The notes beneath the pieces were generated by a model. It was not told where the DNA came from and ran no database searches. It saw only the letters and a program-made list of their open reading frames with translations. Shown one piece after another: positions 23,795 through 32,723 of a DNA stretch of 64,000 nt; positions within the stretch are counted from its first letter, which is position 1, and the number at the start of each line of letters is the position of its first letter. The stretch comes from Parapristionchus giblindavisi (taxonomy: Eukaryota > Nematoda > Chromadorea > Rhabditida > Diplogasteridae), in assembly GCA_943737045.1 (NCBI GenBank), contig CALSFV010000322.1, positions 124,001 to 188,000 of the forward strand, in the 5' to 3' direction. The translations under genes and the position numbers were made by a program.

Positions 23795-24883
23795 ATGGCT
23801 CGCGTGAAGACTAGAGAGCTCCGCGGAAAGCCCAAGGAGGCTCTCCTCAAGACCCTCGAGGAGCAGAAGACCGAGCTTGCTGGTCTCCAGGTGCTGTTTT
23901 TGTGTCGTATTTTTTATCCGTTTCTTATCTTTTAATTTTATTAGTTACGAACTTTACGAACAAACGTGATTTTATAATCGATATGAATGCGAACTGTAGC
24001 TGGCCGCTTCGGCGTGTTGGCGGCGGATCACATTTAGTGGAGCATCGAGTATTCCTTGTGGAATTTGCACTCGGTCCACCATATCGTAGAAAAAATAGCT
24101 GTGAGGCGCCTTCGGGATGCCCGGCTTGCTCTGCTTATTCCTTGTCGTTTCCTAGTTCTCTTTGAACCTTGATGGTTGGGAAAGACCAAGTATAGAACAT
24201 TAATTTTATTGTGACACAATTTTTAGCTTATATACAACACGCTAGATCTTCATCAGTTCATTTTCAGGTCTCCAAGGTTACCGGTGGAGCCGCTTCAAAG
24301 CTCTCCAAGATCAGAACTGTCCGCAAGAACGTCGCCCGTGTTCTGACTGTTATCAACCAGACCCAGAAGCAGGAGCTTAGAAAGTTCTACAAGGTGTGTA
24401 TTTCATCATTTTTCAATAGTATTATTACTTGTTGACGTGTGTATTTTCTGTAGCTGGGTATTTCGGTGTCCGGCGGCGGAAAATACAACGTGGAACAAAG
24501 AGTATCCCTAGTGGGATTTGCACTCTGTCCACCGTGTCATATATAAATTAACTGTGAGGCGCCTTCGGGATGCCCGGTTTGCTTTGCTTATTCCTTGTCG
24601 TTTCCTAGTTCTTTTAGAACCCTGATGGTTGGGAAAGACCAAGTAAAGAACATCATTATTAGTAAAAACATTCATATTAATACGTATTTTTCATGAGTAC
24701 ATAAAATCATTTTTTAATATCATTATTTTTTAGGGAAAGAAGTACCTCCCCACTGACCTCCGCTTCAAGAAGACCCGCGCTATGCGCCGTGCTCTTACCA
24801 AGCACGAGAAGTCCATCAAGACTCCCAAGCAGCTCGCTAAGGAGAGAGCTTTCCCTCTCAGGAAATTCGCCGTCAAGGCCTAA
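23795..24883 (+). CDS. rpl-35: 60S ribosomal protein L35 (uL29)
   Basis: Large-subunit protein uL29, located near the peptide exit tunnel. Exons 23795-23890, 24268-24393 and 24734-24883 total 372 nt and give 123 aa, exactly the usual eukaryotic length. Product begins [15 protein letters not shown] and includes [48 protein letters not shown] and ends FAVKA. The ATG is nine nt after a TTTCAG acceptor, consistent with SL trans-splicing. Both introns contain the same structured RNA element found in rpl-7A, so this short gene is mainly a carrier of two ncRNA copies. Codon use is C-biased as in rpl-7A. Confidence 0.97.
23987..24202 (+). ncRNA. Intronic H/ACA-type snoRNA candidate, copy 2 (rpl-35 intron 1)
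   Basis: Closest relative of copy 1. Hairpin GTGGA/TCCAC and CGAGT/ACTCG is retained, while the upper helix reads ATTCC/GGAAT instead of ACTC/GAGT: paired changes on both sides. H box AGAAAA at 24088-24093, ACA at 24097+100 (24197-24199), inner hairpin GTTC/GAAC in the 3' domain. Lies wholly within the intron. Confidence 0.7.
24441..24655 (+). ncRNA. Intronic H/ACA-type snoRNA candidate, copy 3 (rpl-35 intron 2)
   Basis: Most diverged copy. The 5' closing stem is GTATTTT/AAAATAC in place of TGCGA/TCGCA. The middle hairpin uses AGAGT/ACTCT and ATCCC/GGGAT, again compensated on both sides. H box ATATAA (24541-24546) still fits ANANNA, and ACA (24650-24652) is three nt from the end. The 3' terminal pairing changed from GTTCTA/TAGAAC to GTTCTT/AAGAAC. 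About 60 nt after the H box are nearly invariant in all three copies, which suggests a functional single-stranded or target-binding part. Confidence 0.7.
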
Positions 24884-25226
24884 GCAAGCGACGAAGACAC
24901 TGGCTGGTTGTTATTGTTGTTTGTTTATTGTCACGGATGCTCCCAGTAAACGTGATGATACTTTCTTATTGACGTGTTGTATACATAATATTCAATCAAA
25001 CATTTCATAGAACGACATTTATAGATAATGGGGAGTATAATATGAACATTGTGACGCATAACGGGCGGTGTTTTTGATTGAGGATGGTGAAGCATCGTAT
25101 GAGGATTAAATGTTTATTACTTTGTAATAGTGAATCGATAGTACTATAAAGTGATATGTAGTAATGATTCGGTAGCAGTAGAAAGTGATGAGTGGTTGAG
25201 TGAGTGTCGTGGATGAATCGTGAAAT
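24884..25226. other. Convergent intergenic region rpl-35 / CLIK gene
   Basis: Short 3'-3' spacer. TTTATT at 25112 is AATAAA on the minus strand and suits the CLIK gene 3' end. Confidence 0.5.
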
Positions 25227-28200
25227 CTATTCCTCTTCTTCCTCTTCCTTAAAGAAAATATTGCTTTCATAATCATGATCATAGTCGGTTACCTCTTCTT
25301 CCTCTTCCTCTTCTTCCTCTTCCTCTTCTTCCTCTTCCTCCTCTTCTTCCTCTTCCTCTTCCTCTTCTTCAGCCTCTTCTGGCTCTTCAGGGGCGGCGGG
25401 CTCTTCGGCCTTCTCTTCCTCTTCTGGCTCCTCTTCAGGTTCGGGTTCCTCTTCTACCTTTTTTGACTTGATTGCTTCCTCAAGCTGAAATCTCAAAGTA
25501 TTGTCACGCTTACTGGTTCACATTGACTACCTTCTCATCCATCTTCTTTCTGGTGAAGGGATCAGCAGAGTTGGCGGATCCTGGGGGTCGGTTCTCTTCC
25601 CACTCACGCTGAGCTGCTTCATACTCTTCCACCCTAAAAATGATTACATCAATAATTTATTGAATCCCTCATGATGAATCTAGGCAGTTTCTTTCGTTAT
25701 CTTGGTTTTCTCCATCGCAGCTCTCAAGTACTACCTACTCACTGTTCTGTTTGCCAGTGCCGAGCTCTATATATTCCACATCTCTAGTTTATCTCATCTC
25801 AGGGATTCCCTCTCTCTCGATCGCACTTCACGAGGAGATAGTTCTTCTTCTCTCCTCTCACTTTTTAACAAACACGTCAAGGCACTGTGTGATGGAATGG
25901 CAGAGATCGAAGGGTGAGGAGGCGTGTAAGAATAGGGGCGAACATGAGACGGTTGTTTTGTCTGGAGCATTTGTCAGAGATCGAGAGGGGGGGGGGGTCC
26001 GGCTACAGTAACCAGCAATAGTTCGATGGAACTTTCAACTTAATAGGGTGCACCCACGGTAGTCACTTACCATTCCTTCTTCCATCCTGCGCGCATGCTG
26101 GTGTTACGGGGCGTACCGAAACCGGTCATGCCCTTCTGCGTGGCCAACTTGTTGGTACCGGACTGAAGGGGCACGATACCCTCGGATCGCTGCTTGATGT
26201 GTTCATCGATTTCCTTGCCACCCTGAAAATCAGGTTAGGTTACGGTTTGTCGGTTCGGTGGGTCAAATCTGCGATTGAGCACTACTTACCGTAACGTGGG
26301 GAAGAACGTCTCTGACTTTGAGGAAGCCACCGGTTCCACGCTGGGTGGCGAACTTGTTCTGGCCCGAGTACCAGGGAGTGACCTCGGTTCCCTTTCTGGA
26401 TAGCTCCTCACTGGAAGAAACGGGTTACGGTGTACAAGGAAAGGTTACGGTATAGAATAAAAGGCTACTGTATACTGTATGTTCGATTGTTTAGACGCGC
26501 TCAACGAAGGGAGTAGATGAAAGAGTAAAAAACACGGGTTGGGTGACTAAGAACACTGTCTCGAGAGCTCTGTTGTTTTGGTTGAAAGGAAAGATGAAGA
26601 GGCTTCGCGCGATCATAAGACAAAAGTTGTATAAATATCAAACGGACGGACGGACAGACATACAAACAGACAGCACTTATGATATACAAGGCATATATAC
26701 ATACGTGAATCCGGAGTATTCGATCTCGGTGGTGGCCTGACGTACGGCGCCGACTCCAGGAGGCGCACACATGCCCTGTTGAGACGCGAAGAGGTTTGTG
26801 CCGGATCTGGAGAGGAAAGGTTACGGTAGTTCGGTGGGTCACATATCATAAAGGGGTCTACGATGTCTTGTAAATAAATCAAGTGTAAGAACCGCCTAGA
26901 GCATGAGGTAGATCATCGAAAAATCTACAGTTTAAGCTTGTCTCAGGGTGATATCTCTGGTGTTGAAATCCTTGCATGATCACGAATACAAGAATAATCA
27001 TGCATGATTCGACATTCCATGCATGATCATACATGGAATATCCATCGTTCGTGATCATGCATGGATTTTCCGTGATCATGCATGGAATGACAGAATCCAT
27101 GCATGATCACGGATAATCCATGCATGATTCGACTATATTTCATGCATGATCATGCCACTAATTGCACGAATTTTACTTGGATCATGCAAGGATTTCTACA
27201 CCAGAGATTACTGTAGTTCAATTAGGTCATGAGAACATTACGATAGTTCAATTGGGTCATGGAAATAGTATGGTGGGACAGGAACATGATCAATGAGGAC
27301 TCACTGGTAGCAGAGGAGTCCGTGGGTGCGACGGTCATGAGGTAGCCGACCACGGATCAGTGGGACCTGGTTACGGTGTCCTCCCATCGAGACCTGCAAC
27401 GGATACGGTATCGATTGATTCCAAAGAATGTATTGATTGATTGGATGCTACTTTATAATAGCCTGCTATAGGTTTTCCAAAAAACCAATAGATAATGATT
27501 GAAGAATAATATTCGGGATTTATGGTGTGGTTACAGTAATGAATTGGGATACCTCGCCGGCTTGGGTGGCGTAGCCGAAGTCACCGCATTGCTTGGGCAG
27601 AATCTTTTCGCCCTCCTTGTCAAGCACGGTTTCCCACTCTTTCTTGTAACTGATCTTGGGCACCTACAATGGGTTATGGTGTGGCTCGCGGTGCTTGGAG
27701 TGCGCGAAAGTTGGTGGCTATTCCCAAAACCCACCTGCATTCTGTTAGCTCCCATGGGCGTCTCTCCCTTCTGAGAGGCATACTGATTGGTTCCGCACTG
27801 TGTGCGGAGCACGTTCTCGGAGCGACGGTCGGGGTCGATGTAGCTACAAAATCAATCAATAAAAAGGGGCGGAGCTAAGATAATTATCGATTGATTTATG
27901 AACCGTACCCGAGCTTCTTGTCCTTGGTGACGTTCAAACGGCCCATTCCGATGGCGGTCATGCCCTTCTGAGTCTCGAACTTGTTCGTTCCAGCCTGATA
28001 TTGATTGATTTATCGATTGATTCGATTGAAAATATCGATTTATTGATTAACACTAAAAGCAGTATAATGTCCTTGGAATTCAATAATCACGTGTGCCAAT
28101 CAATAGAAAATACGAAAAACTGCGCGGGCTTGGACACTCCGCCTACCGTACCTGCATGGAGAGGAAGCTGTTGCCGCCCTTGAGCTGCTCGAGCGTCCAG

Positions 28201-28420
28201 CGCTTGCGGGGAGCGACATCGTCGTTGCCGTACTGTAACGAGCATACGGTAATGACACCCGATCATTGGATCGCAAAATGATTTTATTTCAGCGAAAAAT
28301 CGATATTCGCTGGAGCATTCAAGCTGTAACAATTCTTAAGCACTTGTCAAACACAGAGGTAGCAAACAACGGTGATAACTGGAGTAATTAATTAATTAAA
28401 GCAACACTCACATCTGACAT
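25227..28420 (-). CDS. clik-1: Calponin-like (CLIK) repeat protein, CLIK-1/OV9M/UNC-87 family
   Basis: Actin-filament stabilising protein of nematode muscle type. Exons in transcription order: 28412-28420 (MSD), 28152-28232, 27909-27994, 27735-27843, 27553-27663, 27305-27393, 26705-26806, 26290-26410, 26071-26222, 25531-25633, 25227-25484. Total 1,221 nt, 406 aa. Six calponin-like repeats are visible, e.g. [73 protein letters not shown] and [19 protein letters not shown]; no CH domain. The C-terminus is strongly acidic: a run of about 27 residues of uninterrupted glutamate from a GAA/GAG microsatellite, then [10 protein letters not shown] and a final glutamate run. I favour the clik-1 ortholog over unc-87 by overall length; the symbol is uncertain, the family is not. 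Confidence 0.9.
25290..25380. repeat. CTTCCT/AGGAAG microsatellite coding for poly-glutamate
   Basis: Nearly pure CTT/CCT trinucleotides on the plus strand, translated on the minus strand as a long glutamate run in the last exon of the CLIK gene. Prone to length change. Confidence 0.9.
26955..27206. mobile_element. CTCTGG-ended MITE with GCATGATC array in a CLIK intron
   Basis: Ends CTCTGGTGTTGAAATCCTTG and CAAGGATTTCTACACCAGAG, flanked by AT on both sides (26953-26954, 27207-27208). The interior is a mesh of CATGCATGATCATGCATGG-like palindromes, at least eight GCATGATC words. The end sequence and 2-bp duplication match the ACTTAAAGT family of this window, but the interior is unrelated. Confidence 0.75.
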
Positions 28421-29542
28421 GTCGTCGTAGATAGTAGGATGGGGGGAGTACGACTTCTGTCTGACTCTTGGCACCGGGGGTCAGAGTAGGAGTCAGGGGC
28501 GGGGCCGAATCCCCAGAATCCGGTCTACCTCCACGCACTCCCACTCACTCAGATCTCTCACCTTATCTCTGCACTCTCTCCTTATCCCGTACTCTCTCGT
28601 CTACTCTGACCGTCTGCGCACTCTCCAGATCCCGCAGTCTCTCGCGTTCCGTCTATGATCTTTCGATGGTACAGTCTCTAGCGTATCCGAGGAGATATGT
28701 GTTGTAACTCTCCTTTTCCCCCTGTACCTCTCCTTCTCTCCCTCTCCCTCTCCCTCTCCCTCTCCCTCTCCCTCTACCTCACTGAGGAGAAGCGCTCTTA
28801 TGTACATACAGATAGGATGTGGAGGTGAGCCATGCAACAAAAAAAGTGACGATAATGATGAGATATCGAAGAGAGTTAGAGTAGTAATCGATCGATAGTA
28901 TGATTACGGCAGGTTACTGTATCGATCTAGAACCTGTGATTACTGTATATCAACGAGTACGGCAGGCTACTGATCCTAAAAATTTATGTTAGATTACTGT
29001 TAGTTTAGATTAAAATTACTGTTATTCAAAGTGATAAGTTTTTTATTATGTATTAATTGATTGATTCTTGACTGTCCTAGAATTACAGTTGACGTTCAGT
29101 TGTTCTAATCGTGATTGTCAAATCAACTTGTAGACTTAATATTGCATTGGAGACATTTTTACATTTTATTTTTAAGCTTTATGAACGTTGCAAGAAACAA
29201 GGATCAATGGAACCATATCTTGTCACTACATACAGATCCGGAAACCCACTGCTTCGTTGATCTCGATAAAGTGTGTAAATGTAAATAAATGTAAAATTTT
29301 TAAGCAACTTTATCCGCTGGTCTAGTAGTGGTACTTCTCCTAAGATAACTGTGTGAATCATTGTGTATGTTTTCAACAGTATAAATAAATGTTTTATTGC
29401 ATTCATTAAATATAATTAAATATGTTCGATCGTGCTTGCGACGAGGACTGCAGAGTAAGCGTGGAACTCTCGGCTAGAATTGTCGTGTCATGGTGTAGTG
29501 CTGACTACGGTAGTGGTGCGTGGTGTGCGTCCAGAAGGACGT
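28421..29542. other. Region between CLIK and PTP-like genes
   Basis: Contains the CLIK upstream region with a CCCTCT microsatellite (about 28,735-28,780) and the PTP-like 3' UTR (minus-strand AATAAA at about 29,392). No further gene seen. Confidence 0.5.
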
Positions 29543-32500
29543 TTAGAGGTAAATCGATGCGATAGCTGCAAATAAATATCTCATGAACGTTTTGTGTCAT
29601 ACCATATATATGCGGTTTAAAGGCAGAGCTAAGGAAATGCTCTTTCTCGCTTTCTTTGCGTGCGAGAGAGCATTGCCAGAGCGGAGGGTAAAATTAGCTT
29701 GGATGTAACTTTAAGATTAAATAAATAAATAAAATAAATAAATAAAGTACCTTTAGCATCTTCTGATTCCGTGGTGGCAGTTACAGGTGGGGTGTGAACG
29801 GCCGGACTATTTGCCGGAGGCATCGAATTGCCGGATGTGACGATGTCAACGAGCGGCTTGGGGTTCTTGAGATACTCGATCATTTTGCTTTCCAGTTCCC
29901 TCGCTTGCTTCTCATACTCCTTCGACTTGCACTGCAAATAAAATCAGTTCGCGATTGATCGTACAGTGTGGCTACCGTATACCACAAGAAAATCCATCAA
30001 CAGCATGTAGATGAGTAGGTACTGTTGTTGCGTCTGAATGGCGCCCCATCGAGCGGCTCTGATCAGAGCGAGGGTGTTCGGAATCTAGGTACGGGATCAG
30101 AAATATTATGGTATTAAACTACGGGATACTGTAGCCGACATATCACAAGATTCAGTACCACATTACTACGTGCTAAGAGATTCTAGTCTAGGGTCACATT
30201 AGATTTAGGTTTGTAAACCCAAAACGTTATATAATATTTACCGTAATCCTTCAGGGATTACGGTAGATCATATGTTTGACCTACCGTCCGACTGGGCGCA
30301 CTCCCAACGAGACTCGAGACGAGTGCATGAAGAAGCATGAATTGTCCACAGTGTGAGCGGCCGTCCTTGCAGACGAGGAGGGTAGTGCTCTTCTGAATTA
30401 ATTTAATTTAATTTTAATTCTGAATTAAGGATAACTTAAGGTCTTAAGAGAGTGACTTAAGTAAAGGAGTACTTGAATCTTAAATTAAGTCCAGCAAAGT
30501 CACCTCGTTCTTGAGCATGCGCACCAAGTGAAGAGCGATGCGTCGATATTTCCTCGCCACCTAAATGGATGAAATAATCAAAGATCTTACACCTGCAAAA
30601 AGTATGGAAAAGATCGATACATAATCTGGCCACTGTCGTCCTTGTATGAAGCGCACGATGATCGAATTTGAGCAGCCGAAAAGAGCAAAGATCAAAGATC
30701 AATCTACCGTATCCCAAATTACCATCAGGCAGAACCTCCACAACTGCTTGGAAATCCTTGTTGTTTTTCTCAACCTGAATTTTAAATTGATCTTTGATCT
30801 TTGGTCTTTGTTCTTTCCCACTTTCTTATTCATAACGGTGATCTGTCCGTAATCCTTCGTGGTTTTCGGCACGAGAGGAAGGAAATGAGCTGAACTTTGA
30901 TCTTTGATCCTTGATCTTTGAACTTTTCCCTAAATGCTACCTAGCTGCGAAAATTCCTTGCCCGCGGGCTCGAGGAAGAAAATATTGTTGACATTTGCCT
31001 AAAAAATCAATCGATATTAAAAGAAATCGATAGGATCAATATTCCTACATCGTAAACCATCCGCCAGAAGGTTTCCATCGATGTGATGTCCTGACCAGGC
31101 GCCTTAAGAGGTAAGTGATAAGTTAAGTCCTCAAGCGATAAGCACGGCGATCTGATTGAACAATTAGGAAACGTCGCCCATCTTGTAACTCATGAACGAC
31201 AACATTTCTGAAGATGGTGCTTTGGCCATAACTAGATATTCAATAGATCTAGGGAATTGTAGCACCATTTTTTAAAATTTAGCAGATTTCCCGAGATATG
31301 CGAAAAATGAAATTTCGCTAATAAGCCGATCAGATCGCTGTGATAAGTGTTTAAGGCATAAATCCTTTAGTCAGGCTCTAGCACACCGGACCAGTCCAAA
31401 AAGGGGCGAAAAAATAAAATAAACACGATAGAAAGAGCCTTATATTCTAGCCTGTTATACTATGCTTTTGGACTGGTCCGGTGTTCAAGAGTAGTGGAGT
31501 CATAAATTCGTAAGTTCGTAAGTCAAGTCCTGAAGTCATAAGTCCCTTGCTCATAAGTCCTTAAATCCGTAAGTCCCTAAATCTTTAAGTCCCTAAGTCC
31601 TAACCGATCCGGCGATGAATTTGCACTCGATACCGGGCAACTCGACCCTGTTCGCATCGTAGAAGTCGCCGTCCGGCGGCACATTGTATGAGATCACGTA
31701 GCGAGTATCGCGATTGATATCCTCACAATTCTGAAAAGTTGATCTTTGATCTTTAGTCTTTGATCTTTGATCTCTAGTCGTTGATCTTTGATCTTCTATA
31801 CTCACAGGTTTATGGCCGACATTGAATTCCCTGATCATGCCTTCCACCGTTTTGTCAGCTAAACAATATTTTATCATGATCTTTGATCTTTTACAAAATT
31901 ATAAGCAATTAAACAAATTAAAACGAATTCTAAGAAATTAAACAATTACCTAGCTCCTTCGAGAAGGCTGCATACAACTCGGGCTTGTCCCTCTTCTTGT
32001 CCTTTTCTTTCTTGGTTTTCTTCTTCTTGCTACTTTCCTGAGATAACGATTGTTTGATCTCTGATCTTTGATCTTTGACCTTACATTCGGACTTGCCAGT
32101 GCGGCCTTCGTTGTTTGTTTCTCTCTGCGCTTCTTTTTACTATCATCATATTGAATCAACATGGCTTGATTCTCATCAAGATTATCGTCCTGGTCCTTAA
32201 AGATCAAAGATAAAAAACAAAGATCAAAGATCAAAGATCAAAGATCAAAGGCACCCACATTGTCGTTCGAATTCTTTGATTTGCATTTCTTGGCTCTGCT
32301 AACCGATTGATTTGTGGCCTGTAATGTGCTGTGCAAAAGTCGAAATGAAAAAGACGAGTTTGTGGAAAATGAGGAGAATATTAAATATATATTTCTTTCT
32401 TTCCACATCCTTACTTCTGGACAGAGCATGTCTAGATCAATCATTAACGCAAATGATCAAAGATCAAATATCGAAAGGTAGAATTTGCTCAACTAATATT

Positions 32501-32612
32501 TAGATAGTAAAAGATCAAAGATCAAAGATCATACCAGTTTTTTGTTCCTGCGCGAGATGCTCATCAGCTTCGTCTTCTTCTTGCGATTATCTGTTCTGCA
32601 TGATGGATCCAT
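29543..32612 (-). CDS. Nematode PTP-like protein with degenerate active site (probable pseudophosphatase)
   Basis: Protein tyrosine phosphatase fold. Exons in order: 32535-32612, 32259-32318, 32085-32195, 31950-32037, 31806-31858, 31605-31730, 31049-31102, 30941-30998, 30822-30889, 30723-30774, 30621-30676, 30504-30560, 30285-30392, 29983-30084, 29751-29931, 29543-29565; 1,275 nt, 424 aa. Lysine-rich N-terminus (KKKKTKKEKDKKRDK), VEGMIREF, a PTP core with YDANRVELPG, METFWRMVYD, NNIFFLEP, the WPD loop as QGRQWPDY, and a C-terminal QTQQQYLLIYMLLMDF. The signature loop is LLVCKDGRSHCGQF: nucleophile Cys is kept but the Arg of CX5R is His. The acceptor before exon 11 reads TTTTCG rather than TTTTCAG, so this exon edge is inferred from frame and similarity. 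Either a pseudophosphatase or a decaying gene. Confidence 0.8.
29621..29707. repeat. Dispersed GCGAGAGAG repeat in last PTP-like intron
   Basis: CTTTCTCGCTTTCTTTGCGT, GCGAGAGAGCATTGCCAGAG, CGGAGGGTAAAATTAGCTTG: same family as 14438-14551. Confidence 0.6.
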
Positions 32613-32723
32613 AGGGGAGGCGACCGCACCTCACGAGAGAGGATGGGATGAATGAAGGGAAGACAATGAGAACAAAAGGGATAATGTGATTCGCTCGATT
32701 AAGAGACATGCAAATTCTTAATA
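32613..32723. other. Upstream flank of the PTP-like gene
   Basis: No feature seen; ends at the TA where the Tc1/mariner element is inserted. Confidence 0.4.

Noticed and set aside
26955..27206. CRISPR-like array of GCATGATC repeats
   Set aside because: Repeats are short, palindromic, irregularly spaced and enclosed by inverted ends with a 2-bp duplication in a eukaryotic intron.
28424..28480. Coding sequence upstream of the CLIK ATG (reading QKSYSPHPTIYDD)
   Set aside because: The frame is attractive but runs into TGA at once upstream and has no clear acceptor; the ATG at 28420 gives a complete frame.
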